Positions 30,708 to 40,144 are shown, counted from the first letter of the stretch. The stretch: DNA of 64,000 bases from JANXVR01 sp034667405 (GCA_034667405.1 JAXDJX010000026.1:62001-126000); one strand, 5' to 3'. Made by a program: numbers and translations. Notes: generated by a model from the letters alone, not told the origin.

Positions 30708-33366
30708 TGGTGATGGCCGCCAGACGCTCGAGTTCCGCGCGGCGCTCCGCGTCCGCGACCCCCGCTCGAAGTTCGGTGAGCGTTCGCACCTGCAGGAGAC
30801 TGAGCGCGTCGACGTAGGGGTTCCGCAGATCGATCGCCCGTCGCAGGGCCGGTCGGTCGGTGAGCGGCTCCGAACCGCCCGTCACCGCCAGCGTCAGCGA
30901 ACGGGTGAGTTCGAACTCCGTACGGATCCGGTCCCACAACATGTGCGCCGGCGCGAGCCCCGCGTAGCGTTCGCCGATGGTCATGTCGGCCTTGGCGAGT
31001 GAGAGTTCAACGTTCTCGAGGAAACTGGCGAAGAACGGCCACTGGCTGCGCATCGCCCGCAGCCGTTTGATCCCCGCGGCCCTGCCCTGCGGTCCGGGCC
31101 CCGCCACCGCTGCCAATCCGGATCCGACCCCGAACCATCCGGGCAGGTTGATCCGGCTCTGTCCCCACGCGAACACCCACGGGATGGCGCGGAGATCCTG
31201 GGAGCCACGTGCCCCCTGGTTCCCGCGCCGCGCGGGCCGGGATCCGAGCGTCAGCGCGCCGATCTCATCCATCGGCGTGATCCGGAGGAAGAGATCGACG
31301 AACTCCGGGTGTTCGACCAGCTCCCGATAGGCTTGCTCGGACGCGGCGGCCATCAGGCCCGCGTCGTCGTGGAATCGATCCCACGCTGCGGCCGTGGCCC
31401 GGTCATGCGCCGGCGTGGAGGCCACCAGCGAGGCGTTCGTGAGCTGCTCCAGGTGACGCTGCGCGACGCGGAGGTTCCCGTAGCGGGCGAACGCCACCTC
31501 ACCCTGCTCGGTGACCTTCACCCGTCCGGCCACCGATCCCGCCGCCTGTCCGAAGATCGCGCGATTCGTCGGTCCCCCGCCGCGTCCCAGTGCACCGCCG
31601 CGTCCGTGGAACAGCGTGAGGGTGACGTGGTTCCAGGCGGCCCACGCGGCGAGGTCGCCCTGGGCACGGAAGAGCGTGATGTTCGCGGCGAGGACGCCGA
31701 TCTCTTTCGCCGAATCCGAGTAGCCGAGCATGACCTCCATCCGGCGCTCGCGAGCCGCCAGATGCTCGCTGAAACCCGGTAGTTTGATCAACCGGTCCAG
31801 CAACGGTGTGGCGCCGTCGAGATCCCTCCGGGACTCGAGCAACGGAACGACATCCAGCGTGAGCCCTCCGTCGGGAACCGCCAGTCTCCCGAGCGCGTAT
31901 ACCGCCAGCACGTCGGCGGGGGAATGCGTGAAGCTCACGACGTAGCGACCGGCGGACTCCGGCCCGAAGCGTGCCTGGATGTCGCGGATCGCGCGGAGCG
32001 TCTGCACGGTCTCTCTGGCACCGCTGCTCAGCCCATCGAGATCCACCGGCGAGCCAGAGGCCCCACCGAAAGCGAGACGGTCCAGCGCTACGGTGTCCTC
32101 CGGGTCATGCCCAAGCTCGCGCAACGTCTCGGCGTGGATCTTCGCGTGCTGACGAACCTCGAGCATGGCGAGGTGGAATCCGAAGATCTCCGCCTGCCAC
32201 ACCAGGTGCTGGAGTTCCCCGAACGCCAGGCGAGCGAGGCCCGCGTCCGCAAGCGAACGCTGGAGCGTGCGCAGATCATCGAGGAACGCTGCCGGGTCTG
32301 GATAGGAGCCCGCACCTCGGGTTCGGCTGGCGGCGAGGCGTTCGGCAGCCATCACCAGGGCGCGGCGATGGGGGGCGTCGGGAAGGGTCCGCGCGAGCCG
32401 GGATGCGACCCGTGGGAACAGCTCCTCGTCGCGTCGCAGGCATACCTGTAGGTCCGCCGAGGCGGGCGCATCTCGATCGGATACCGCGAGCGAACGGGCG
32501 ATCCTGCGTGAGGCGGCCTCGAGTCCCAGCAGGAGGTGCTCGGATGCGATCGCGGCTGCGGAGACGGTCGTGACCGACGTGACGTGCGGATTGCCGTCCC
32601 GGTCCGCGCCGATCCACGATCCCCACCGCAGCGGTGGATCGCTGAATGCCGGTGGGCGTTCGCCGGAGCCGGGGGCGAGGCTCCGGTCGAGCGACCGGCA
32701 GACGAGCGGGGCCACGCGGAAGATCGTCTGATCGAATAGCGCCATGGCAGCACGCACCTCGTCCAGCGGCTGGGGTCGATGTCGGCGAACTGGGTCCGTC
32801 CGCCAGAGCGATACGACCTCCTCCATGAGGCGGCGGTCATCGTCTTCGCGTTCCCCCGGCAAGAGGTGCGGATCGTCCAGGCGGTCCAGGAGGGCAGAGA
32901 CCCGCCACAGCGTTTCGAGCGTCGCCCGGCGCCGAGCTTCGGTCGGGTGCGCGGTGAGCACCGGCGTTACCCGGAGCCCGCCGACGAGTCCGGCGAGTGC
33001 GTCGGCGCCGAGCTCCCGGCCGGCCTCGGCGACCCCTGCGGCAACGGAGTCTGCGACGTCGGGACCCCGCTCGCGGAGAGACCGGATGCGTTGGCGCTCC
33101 TCCGCGAGGTTCGCCAGCTGGAAGTAGCACGTGAACGCGCGCGCCACCTGCTCGGCTCGACCAGGCTCGAATGCTCCCGCGATCCTCACCGGCGCTTCGA
33201 GCGCGGCCGGACCTGCGTTCGCGCGGCGGGCGGCGATGGTCGCGTGCCGCAGCCGCTCGACGTCCTGGAGGAGCTCAGGTCCCTCGGTCTCTTCCAGGAC
33301 GCGCCCGAGCGCGGTGGAGAGGAGGCGCACATCTCGCCGGAGGGCGGTGGGGACGTCGGTCGGCAT
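30670..33366 (-). CDS. ppc: Phosphoenolpyruvate carboxylase
   Basis: An 898-residue PEP carboxylase forming oxaloacetate from PEP and bicarbonate to refill the TCA cycle. Conserved motifs are all present: 'VLTAHPTEARRR' near residue 135 (catalytic His), 'GYSDSAKEIG' near 540, 'FHGRGGALGRGGGPT' near 585, and the invariant C-terminal 'QNTG'. Two small departures from the commonest wording are GYSDSAK followed by EI and GRGG followed by AL. The ATG lies 6 nt after TACGCT. Length is normal for the bacterial type. Confidence 0.96.
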   Translation of the reverse strand: MPTDVPTALRRDVRLLSTALGRVLEETEGPELLQDVERLRHATIAARRANAGPAALEAPVRIAGAFEPGRAEQVARAFTCYFQLANLAEERQRIRSLRERGPDVADSVAAGVAEAGRELGADALAGLVGGLRVTPVLTAHPTEARRRATLETLWRVSALLDRLDDPHLLPGEREDDDRRLMEEVVSLWRTDPVRRHRPQPLDEVRAAMALFDQTIFRVAPLVCRSLDRSLAPGSGERPPAFSDPPLRWGSWIGADRDGNPHVTSVTTVSAAAIASEHLLLGLEAASRRIARSLAVSDRDAPASADLQVCLRRDEELFPRVASRLARTLPDAPHRRALVMAAERLAASRTRGAGSYPDPAAFLDDLRTLQRSLADAGLARLAFGELQHLVWQAEIFGFHLAMLEVRQHAKIHAETLRELGHDPEDTVALDRLAFGGASGSPVDLDGLSSGARETVQTLRAIRDIQARFGPESAGRYVVSFTHSPADVLAVYALGRLAVPDGGLTLDVVPLLESRRDLDGATPLLDRLIKLPGFSEHLAARERRMEVMLGYSDSAKEIGVLAANITLFRAQGDLAAWAAWNHVTLTLFHGRGGALGRGGGPTNRAIFGQAAGSVAGRVKVTEQGEVAFARYGNLRVAQRHLEQLTNASLVASTPAHDRATAAAWDRFHDDAGLMAAASEQAYRELVEHPEFVDLFLRITPMDEIGALTLGSRPARRGNQGARGSQDLRAIPWVFAWGQSRINLPGWFGVGSGLAAVAGPGPQGRAAGIKRLRAMRSQWPFFASFLENVELSLAKADMTIGERYAGLAPAHMLWDRIRTEFELTRSLTLAVTGGSEPLTDRPALRRAIDLRNPYVDALSLLQVRTLTELRAGVADAERRAELERLAAITISGVAAGLQNTG

Positions 33367-33372
33367 GGCGTC

Positions 33373-33378
33373 AGCGTA
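33373..33378 (-). promoter_or_regulatory. -10 hexamer TACGCT of ppc
   Basis: Minus-strand TACGCT ends 6 nt before the ppc ATG at 33366. Confidence 0.45.
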
Positions 33379-33420
33379 GGAGCGGAGCGCTCGCTAGAGC
33401 TAATCCGCTCAACCGGGCGG

Positions 33421-34740
33421 TCATCGACCTGCGGTCATCGTGACCGTGAACGCGCGATCCAGGAGCTCGACGGGATGGACGACCTGCGCTTGCACGCCGA
33501 GCTCGCGAAGGCCGGCGAGCAACTGCATCGTGCAGCCGGGGTTGGCGCTCGCGATGGTGGTCGCGCCGGTATCGCGGATCGCCTCGGCCTTCTGGCGCCG
33601 GAGTTCGCCGGAGAGTTCGGGCTGCGTGATGTTGTAGAGGCCGGCCGCACCGCAGCAACGATCGCCGTCGGGGATCTCGACGAGCTCCAGTCCGGGGATC
33701 CGGCGCAGGAGTTCGCGAGGTTCGTCGTGGATCTTGAGGACCCGCAGCGCGTGACACGCATCGTGGTAGGCCACGCGGAGCGGAGCGCCCCGGTTCAACC
33801 GTCCGAACATCACGCCGGGGGCCAACCCTTCTCCATGGAGGAAGGCCATGACCTCGTGTATCGGTGGTCCGCCTGACTGCTCGGAGAGATGAGCGGCGCA
33901 GCCCGCCGCGTTCACGATGACGTGATCGGCACCGGTGAACACCTTCGCGTTGTGTGCGGCCAGCGCGCGCCCGGTTTCCAGCCGGCCGTTGTGGGCGGGG
34001 AGCGCGCCACAACACGATTGGTCTCGGGGGACGGAGACCCGCCAGCCGTTCGCGGCGAGGACCCTTATGGTCGCCAGATTCACACTGCGGAACCAGCGGT
34101 CCTGAACGCAGCCGCTCAGGAGGGCCACGGTTCCCCGCACGGCCGTCCCCGCAGGGGGCTCCGTCGTCCTAGGGAGCCGGCTGAACAGGGCGCTTGGACG
34201 GGGAGCGAGTGCTCGAACGCGGCGGGGCAGGAACGGGCGAACCAACGGTTGGACCGCCGCCGCCATCCAGAGCAGCTTCTTCCGCGGCAGGAGGGCTTCC
34301 AGCCCAAGGCGTCTGAGCATCCTGGCAGGGGCGGGCCGCTGCCGTTCGATCTGGACGCGCGACGCCTCCATCATCCGGCCGAACGGCACGTGCGACGGGC
34401 ACACGTCCTCGCACGCCCTGCACGCCAGGCACTGATCCATCAGCTCCGCGAAGCGTTCGTCGGGTGTCGCGATACCGTCGGCGACGGCTCGCATGGCGGC
34501 GATCCGGCCCCTCGGTGACATCGCCTCTTCCCCGCTCAGGCGGTAGGTCGGGCAATGCGGGAGGCAGAGACCGCAGGCGACACACGAATCGAGGTCGGCG
34601 TCGGCCGGAGCCTCCAGGCCGGGGATCCAACCGGGGGTCATGCCGTCGGCGCGTCCGATGAACCGGGTCCCGGGAGGCAGGACGGTGCCCAATGGAGCTG
34701 CTGCTTCGGGAACGGGGTGATCGTGCGGGGTGACCATCAC
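33421..34740 (-). CDS. glcF: Glycolate oxidase iron-sulfur subunit
   Basis: A 439-residue GlcF. The two ferredoxin-type clusters are 'CVACGLCLPHCPTYR' near residue 53 and 'CLACRACEDVCPSHVPFG' near 104. Two CCG-type cysteine-rich repeats ('SCCGALPAH' near 245 and 'RCCGAAGLYN' near 358) complete the architecture. GlcD, GlcE and GlcF together oxidise glycolate to glyoxylate at the membrane. Start is GTG 34740 or the adjacent ATG 34737. Unusually it is separated from glcE and glcD by about 2.8 kb holding three other genes. Confidence 0.93.
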   Translation of the reverse strand: MMVTPHDHPVPEAAAPLGTVLPPGTRFIGRADGMTPGWIPGLEAPADADLDSCVACGLCLPHCPTYRLSGEEAMSPRGRIAAMRAVADGIATPDERFAELMDQCLACRACEDVCPSHVPFGRMMEASRVQIERQRPAPARMLRRLGLEALLPRKKLLWMAAAVQPLVRPFLPRRVRALAPRPSALFSRLPRTTEPPAGTAVRGTVALLSGCVQDRWFRSVNLATIRVLAANGWRVSVPRDQSCCGALPAHNGRLETGRALAAHNAKVFTGADHVIVNAAGCAAHLSEQSGGPPIHEVMAFLHGEGLAPGVMFGRLNRGAPLRVAYHDACHALRVLKIHDEPRELLRRIPGLELVEIPDGDRCCGAAGLYNITQPELSGELRRQKAEAIRDTGATTIASANPGCTMQLLAGLRELGVQAQVVHPVELLDRAFTVTMTAGR

Positions 34741-34772
34741 GCCATCCTCACATGCCGTTCGTCCGACGGTGG

Positions 34773-35774
34773 TTACTTCACGGGGATCAGGATGGGCAAC
34801 GGTGTCGCCTTGCAGGCACCGGCGAGACAGGGGAGGCCCAGCGCGTCCTCGATGGCGCGCAAGGTTGAGGAATGGTCGTAGGTGTGTCCGTCCTGCGTCC
34901 CACCCTTCGAGGGAACGGGCGCGCCACCGATGAACGTGGCGATATGTTCGGTGGATGTCTCACCCTCGTCCCACGTCAGGATGACCGCGCCCTGGGGGCC
35001 CGCGCTCTGGATCAGGGAGGCCCAGTTCCGGTTCAGCCACAGGTCGCCGCCGGGTTGATCACCCTGGGCGGCTCCGCACTGCGACGCCGTGTTGTGCATG
35101 TCGTGGCAGAGGTTCGGGATGACGAACGTCAGGGCAGGAAGGTGCACGCCCTTGAAATTGTCCACGGGAGCCGAGCCATCAGCCGGCGTGTCGTTGGGGA
35201 AGTTACGGACGTGCGACGTGCACGCCGCCCCCGTTGAGGTGCTCGAGAACAGCAGCGGCGGAACATGCTTGCGCGCGTAATCGTTGGACGCCGTGTCCGA
35301 GCTCACTCCGGTGAAACACGAACCCGTCCCACCGGGATAGCCCTCGGCGAACACGGTCCAGCCGACGCCGTGCTTGTCCATCTGGTCGAACAGACTGGGA
35401 CACGTTCGGTCCCACGCCGAATCCGAGCCGTCCGCGCCGCACGATTGTCCCGCCGCCATCCACACGTAGTTGGGAAGCGACGGGGCCGAGTTCGCATGCA
35501 TCTGCGTGAGGGCGATGGTGTTCGGTGCGATCGTGTCGTGGATGAAATGGAGCGCGGTGTTCCCAACGATGGTGTCGTACGGGCTGTTCTCCATGACGAT
35601 GACCACGATCTTCTTCGGTTGTGTTGGCGAGGCCGCCGTTGGCTTCGGGGTGTGCGTGGAGGCCTTCGGCGAGATGAGCGTCGGGGTGGGGAAGGATGAG
35701 ACCTCCGAGTCGCTGCATGCAGCGGCGCCCATCAAGAGGAGGGAGAGCGCGAGGGCGGGGGTTCGACGCGACAT
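34773..35774 (-). CDS. Secreted phosphoesterase-family lipoprotein (AcpA/phospholipase C-like)
   Basis: A 333-residue exported protein. The signal peptide ends at a cysteine ('LLLMGAAACS'), a probable lipoprotein. A Ser/Thr/Pro linker leads to a phosphoesterase domain (PF04185 type): 'IVVIVMENSPYDTIVG' near residue 55 (metal Glu and the phosphate-contacting Asn), 'FVIPNLCHDMHN' near 224 and 'LTWDEGE' near 268, typical of acid phosphatases and phospholipases C. Eight cysteines suggest disulfides. The start at 35774 is chosen for the signal peptide; the frame continues upstream antisense to the aminotransferase, which is rejected. Confidence 0.85.
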   Translation of the reverse strand: MSRRTPALALSLLLMGAAACSDSEVSSFPTPTLISPKASTHTPKPTAASPTQPKKIVVIVMENSPYDTIVGNTALHFIHDTIAPNTIALTQMHANSAPSLPNYVWMAAGQSCGADGSDSAWDRTCPSLFDQMDKHGVGWTVFAEGYPGGTGSCFTGVSSDTASNDYARKHVPPLLFSSTSTGAACTSHVRNFPNDTPADGSAPVDNFKGVHLPALTFVIPNLCHDMHNTASQCGAAQGDQPGGDLWLNRNWASLIQSAGPQGAVILTWDEGETSTEHIATFIGGAPVPSKGGTQDGHTYDHSSTLRAIEDALGLPCLAGACKATPLPILIPVK

Positions 35775-35822
35775 GAGGTTGTCGGAGAGCCTAGCGGTTC
35801 GCGCAGAGGAAGGGGTCACGGC

Positions 35823-35828
35823 TATCCT
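35823..35828 (+). promoter_or_regulatory. -10 hexamer TATCCT, leaderless
   Basis: TATCCT ends 6 nt before the aminotransferase ATG at 35835. Confidence 0.45.
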
Positions 35829-35834
35829 TCGCGG

Positions 35835-37014
35835 ATGGCTCCCTCGAAGGTCCGTCCCTCGCGCAAGGCGGCATCGTTCACGGAGTCCGTCATCCGGGAG
35901 ATGACCCGCCTGGCCATCGATCACGGCGCGATCAACCTGTCGCAGGGGTTCCCGGACTTCTCCGCGCCACCCGAGGTGAAAGAGGCTGCGCGCCAGGCGA
36001 TCGCGAACGATATCAACCAATACCCCATCACTTGGGGCGCGGAGCGGTTCCGCGAGGCGATCGCCGCGATGTACCGCGCCCTGTATGGCATGACATGGGT
36101 GGATCCGCTCCGCCACATCACCGTTACCTGCGGTTCGACCGAGGGGATGATCGCGGCCATGCTCGGCGTCCTGGACCCGGGCGACGAGGTGATCCTCTTC
36201 GAGCCCTACTACGAGAACTACCGTCCGGACTCGATCATCTCCGGCGCGGTGCCCCGCCTGGTCACGCTCCACGAGCCCGACTGGGCCTTCGATCCCGACG
36301 AACTCGCGGCTGCGTTCGGCCCGAAGACCCGGGGGATCGTCCTCAATACGCCGAACAACCCGACGGGAAAGGTGTTCACACGCAAGGAGCTCGAAACCAT
36401 CGCAGCGTTGTGCCTGGAGCACGATGTCGTAGCGTTCACCGACGAGATCTACGAGCACATCACCTACGACGGCCATCTGCATATCCCTCCCGGTTCGATC
36501 CCCGGGATGGAGGACCGCACGGTCACGATCAGCGCGCTGTCGAAGACGTATGCGGTCACGGGCTGGCGGGTCGGCTGGGTCGTCGCACCGGACGCCCTGG
36601 TTGGAGGGATCAGGAGCACGCACGACTTCCTCACCGTCGCCGCGGCCGCCCCGCTTCAGGAAGCCGGTGCGGTCGCATTACGGCTCCCGGCCCAGTTCTA
36701 CGAACATGAAGCCATCGCCTACACGGCTCGCCGGGACCTGATGGTCTCGATCCTGCGCGAAACGGGCTTCAAGGGCAGAGACTCCCCAGGGCGCGTACTA
36801 CGTGATGGCCGACATCACCGGTGTCGCGCGCGAGGGTGAGGACGACGTCGCCTTCGCCACGCGGATGGTCGAAGAGGTGGGGGTGGCAGTCGTCCCCGGA
36901 TCGTCCTTCTACAGCGACCCCGCGAAAGGGCGGCATCTGGTTCGATTCGCCTTCCCCAAGAAGCTGGAGACGCTCGAAGCTGCGGGCGAACGCCTCCGTC
37001 GCGCCTTCACCTGA
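35835..37014 (+). pseudogene. Class I/II aminotransferase broken by a one-base frameshift
   Basis: A PLP aminotransferase of the aspartate/methionine aminotransferase group: 'INLSQGFPDFSAPPEV' near residue 33, 'NTPNNPTGKVF' near 173 and the PLP lysine in 'ALSKTYAVTGWRVGW' near 237. The first frame runs from 35835 but after 'LRETGFK' (about base 36772) degenerates into 20 residues that do not fit the family and stops at 36839. The true C-terminus ('AYYVMADITGVA' through 'RLRRAFT') continues one frame over to 37014. Removing one G from the run at 36773-36775 restores a full 392-residue enzyme. Either the gene is recently broken or this is a sequence error. Confidence 0.85.
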
Positions 37015-37023
37015 GCCGTCGGG

Positions 37024-37530
37024 TCAGAGCTGCTGGAGCGCGGCTCGTCCCAGAGAGATCAACCGCGGGCACGCGTTGCTCCGCTCGTATTGGATACCGA
37101 GGTGGAGTAACCGGCCGTTCGTGTAGATGGACAGACCGCCGCATCCGGAGAGCAGGGCCTCCTCGCCCAGGTTGCGTACGGGCCGCGCCAGGTATGGGTC
37201 GAGGTGCCCGAAGCGGGCCTGATACTGGCGTGCGGTTATCGGCTGCGTCGTGACGACCAGCTCCCCGTAGCCGCCATCGGTGTCGTATGCGCAGGAACTG
37301 CTGTCGCCGGGAGGCGCGATGGGGAAGTCGTTCGCGGTGAGTTCCCGCACGCCGGTGACGTTGCCCGGGACGGTCACTTCGACCAAGCCTTGAGGGAGGA
37401 GGGCACACGGGTCGACCGGAGGTGTTCCGCCCGTCCCCGCCGAGGAAGCGCCGTCGCGAGGCGTGCCATCGGTGCAGGCACCGACCACGAGGGTCGCGGC
37501 CAGAGCAGCGATGAGTAATGCGCGCCTCAT
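37024..37530 (-). CDS. DUF3558-like secreted lipoprotein
   Basis: A 168-residue lipoprotein with signal peptide 'MRRALLIAALAATLVVGAC' (lipobox VGAC, lipid-modified Cys 19). A disordered Gly/Thr linker leads to a small domain starting 'DPCALLP' with further cysteines in 'SSCAYDT', 'LSGCGGL' and 'NACPRL'. The 'DPCALL' opening and four cysteines resemble the actinobacterial DUF3558 family of surface lipoproteins, function unknown. The ATG at 37530 has GAGAGGG 7 nt upstream and is preferred over an in-frame TTG six bases earlier. Confidence 0.72.
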   Translation of the reverse strand: MRRALLIAALAATLVVGACTDGTPRDGASSAGTGGTPPVDPCALLPQGLVEVTVPGNVTGVRELTANDFPIAPPGDSSSCAYDTDGGYGELVVTTQPITARQYQARFGHLDPYLARPVRNLGEEALLSGCGGLSIYTNGRLLHLGIQYERSNACPRLISLGRAALQQL

Positions 37531-37576
37531 ACGCAAACCCTCTCATGCCTTCGAGCTCAACAGGTTCGTCTCGCGG

Positions 37577-38620
37577 CTAGCTGAGGATGCCCGCGGGGTC
37601 GAACGCGTCGACCAATCGCGCGGCGATGTCGGTCCCTTCCGTCGCGACCGCAGCCGCCGGGTGAACGCCGCCCCGGACCGCTGTCACCGTTCCGGACTCC
37701 GCTGCCACCAGCGTGCGTAAGGAGCCCAACGCGTCCTGGTCGGCGAGCGGGATCCACACCAGCCCGACGCCCATGAGGGCTCGCCAGCGGGAGGCTCCGC
37801 TCGTCGCGGTCTCGATCCGCGACGGCGTCACGGCCACTTCGGCCAGGACACCGGCGTCGGGCCAGAGTTCGTCGACCCGGCTGGTCGGTCGGTCCTCGTG
37901 CACGTCGAACGCCGCTGTGACCGCGCGCGCGGCCGCCGTTTGTTCTTCGACCTCCTCCGGCCACCCTTCCAGCACCAGTTCGATGCGGTCTGGTTCGGCG
38001 ATGACCGCCGCCGGCAAGGGAACCGCGTCGAGCAATCGTTCGGCCGACGACACGCCGCCGTCATGGAGGACGAGCGTTCGGCGCACCTTCGGACGCGGCC
38101 GCACCTTGATCGCCACCTGGACGATGGCACCGAGCGAACCGAACGAGCCCGTGGCCAATCGGTGGACGTCGAAGCCGGTCACGTTCTTCACCGTTCGAGC
38201 ACCGGACCGGATCAGCCGGCCATCGCCGGTCACCAGTTCCAGTTCCACCACGCTGTCGCGCATGAGGCCGGTGCGAAGCCGCCGGATGCCGGAGATCCCC
38301 GCTGCGATCACGCCGCCCACGGTGGCGTCGGGGTGGGCGTCCACCGGCCACTCCTGATCTCCGCCCGCAAGGAGCGCCTGCAAGTCTCGGATCCGCATGC
38401 CGGCCTCAACCACGGCGAGCATCTCGGCAGGGTCGTAGGCGATGACCCTGTCGAGTTGGGTCGTCCAGAGTTCGGCGCCCACGCCGCGGTTCACCGCCCG
38501 ACCCATATCCCGTCGCCCGCCCACGATCAACGTGGCTGTGCCGGCCGAGGAGAGGTGCGAGAGCATCTCCGCGACGTCGGTCTTCGTGTCCGGGTGGAGA
38601 CCTTCCATGGTCAGATCCAC
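37577..38620 (-). CDS. glcE: Glycolate oxidase FAD-binding subunit
   Basis: A 347-residue GlcE with an FAD-binding type-4 domain: 'LIVGGRRDMGRAVNRG' near residue 31 (phosphate-binding loop), 'DAHPDATVGGVIAAGISG' near 93 and 'VKNVTGFDVHRLATGSFGSLG' near 144. It accompanies GlcD and GlcF in the membrane-bound glycolate oxidase. The GTG start at 38620 overlaps the end of glcD by 10 bases; ATG at 38608, just past the glcD stop, is an equally good start. Translated from the same mRNA as glcD. Confidence 0.9.
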   Translation of the reverse strand: MDLTMEGLHPDTKTDVAEMLSHLSSAGTATLIVGGRRDMGRAVNRGVGAELWTTQLDRVIAYDPAEMLAVVEAGMRIRDLQALLAGGDQEWPVDAHPDATVGGVIAAGISGIRRLRTGLMRDSVVELELVTGDGRLIRSGARTVKNVTGFDVHRLATGSFGSLGAIVQVAIKVRPRPKVRRTLVLHDGGVSSAERLLDAVPLPAAVIAEPDRIELVLEGWPEEVEEQTAAARAVTAAFDVHEDRPTSRVDELWPDAGVLAEVAVTPSRIETATSGASRWRALMGVGLVWIPLADQDALGSLRTLVAAESGTVTAVRGGVHPAAAVATEGTDIAARLVDAFDPAGILS

Positions 38621-40125
38621 GATCCGGGGGGAAGCGCGGCCGCATCGCTCGCCGCGTCTCCGATGCCCGCAGCAGCGGCCGTCTCGGCTTCACCGGCCAT
38701 CACGGCTGCACCGGCGCGCGCCACTGCGAAATCACCGCACCGCGCACCCTCGGGTAGCACCTTGAACGGATTCATCCGACCGTCAGGATCGAACGCCGCG
38801 CGGATGCACGCCTGGGCGCCCAGATCGTCGGAGGTGAACACGAGCGGCATGAAGTCGCGCTTCTCCAGTCCGATGCCGTGTTCGCCACTCAGCGCCCCGC
38901 CGGCATCGATGCAGAGGCGAACGATCTCCTCGCTCGCTCGCATCACGCGGTCAAGCGTTCCCGGCACGCCCAGGTCGAACGACAGCAAGGGATGGAGGTT
39001 GCCGTCGCCCGCATGGAAGACGTTGGTCACGATGAGGTCGTGACGTTCGGCGATGGCATAGACGCCGCGCAGCACTTCGACCAGACGGGTGCGGGGGACA
39101 ACGCAATCGTGGAGGTGATAATGCGGCGCGATCTGTGCCACCGCGCCGAACGCCGATTTCCTCCCCTTCCACAGGAGCGCCCGCTCGGCCTCACCGTCGG
39201 CGGCACGAACCGTCCGGACGCCGTGCTCCCGAGCGGATCCCTCCACCTCGCGGCTCTGCGCCGCTACCGCGCCTGCCAGACCGTCGACCTCCACCAACAG
39301 CACGGCCGCGGCGTCGGTCGGGTAGCCGGCGTGCGCGAACGCCTCGACCGCCTGCACGATCCCTTGATCCATCATCTCGAGCGCGGCCGGAACAACGCCG
39401 CGGGCGATGATCGCGCTCACGGTGGCCGCCGCGTCCTCGACCGTCATGAAGTCCAGCAGCATCGTTCGCACGCTCGGGGCGATCGGCGTGAGCCGGACGC
39501 ACGCGGCGACCACCACGCCCAGCGTGCCCTCACTCCCGACGACGACGCCGCGCAGATCCAGCCCTTGCGTTGAGGGTCCCTCGCTCCCCAGGCGAACCGA
39601 GGTGCCGTCCGGGAGCACCATGTCCACCGCGAGGATGTGAGCGCTGGTCACCCCGTGGGCAAGGCAATGCGGGCCGCCGGCGTTCGTGTTCACGTTCCCA
39701 CCTACCGACGACGTCTGCTGGCTCGAAGGGTCCGGTGCGAACGTGAACCCGGTAGGCGTGAGCGCGTTCGCCAGATCCAAGTTGATGACGCCGGGTTCGA
39801 CCCAGGCGAGCCGATCGCGCGGTCGAACCTCCAGGACGCGGTTCATCTTCGTCGTCACGACCACCAAGGACTCACCGACGGGGGTTGCACCTCCGGCGAG
39901 CCCGGTCCCGCTTCCTCGTGGAACCACAGGGATGCCGTGGCGCGCGGCCGCCTTCATGGCTGCCACCACATGGTCCGCGGTCCCCGGCAAGATGACGACG
40001 CCCGCCGAACCTTCGACCAGCGATGCGTCGCGGGCGTAGAGGCGCAGCGCGAGTGGATCGGCCAACACACGGTCGGGTCCCAAGATTGTGACGAGTTCGT
40101 CACGAAGACCGATCAGGTCCGACAT
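38611..40125 (-). CDS. glcD: Glycolate oxidase subunit GlcD
   Basis: A 504-residue FAD-linked oxidase. The FAD domain carries 'VVPRGSGTGLAGGATPVG' near residue 67 and 'SSQQTSSVGGNVNTNAGGPH' near 127; the C-terminal FAD-oxidase domain has 'VFHAGDGNLHPL' near 375 and 'ALSGEHGIGLEK' near 416. It oxidises glycolate (or D-lactate) to glyoxylate and works with GlcE, encoded directly downstream. A 35-residue Ala-rich tail extends past the usual end. The ATG at 40125 lies 7 nt after TAGCCT, which overlaps the -10 of the divergent peptidase gene. Confidence 0.92.
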   Translation of the reverse strand: MSDLIGLRDELVTILGPDRVLADPLALRLYARDASLVEGSAGVVILPGTADHVVAAMKAAARHGIPVVPRGSGTGLAGGATPVGESLVVVTTKMNRVLEVRPRDRLAWVEPGVINLDLANALTPTGFTFAPDPSSQQTSSVGGNVNTNAGGPHCLAHGVTSAHILAVDMVLPDGTSVRLGSEGPSTQGLDLRGVVVGSEGTLGVVVAACVRLTPIAPSVRTMLLDFMTVEDAAATVSAIIARGVVPAALEMMDQGIVQAVEAFAHAGYPTDAAAVLLVEVDGLAGAVAAQSREVEGSAREHGVRTVRAADGEAERALLWKGRKSAFGAVAQIAPHYHLHDCVVPRTRLVEVLRGVYAIAERHDLIVTNVFHAGDGNLHPLLSFDLGVPGTLDRVMRASEEIVRLCIDAGGALSGEHGIGLEKRDFMPLVFTSDDLGAQACIRAAFDPDGRMNPFKVLPEGARCGDFAVARAGAAVMAGEAETAAAAGIGDAASDAAALPPGSWI

Positions 40126-40131
40126 GCACCG

Positions 40132-40137
40132 TAGGCT
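40132..40137 (+). promoter_or_regulatory. -10 hexamer TAGGCT of the M15 peptidase gene
   Basis: TAGGCT ends 7 nt before the ATG at 40145. It shares five of its six bases with the opposite-strand -10 of glcD. Confidence 0.5.
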
Positions 40138-40138
40138 A
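40133..40138 (-). promoter_or_regulatory. -10 hexamer TAGCCT of glcD
   Basis: Minus-strand TAGCCT ends 7 nt before the glcD ATG at 40125. Only 19 bases separate the two divergent start codons. Confidence 0.5.
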
Positions 40139-40144
40139 CGCGCA

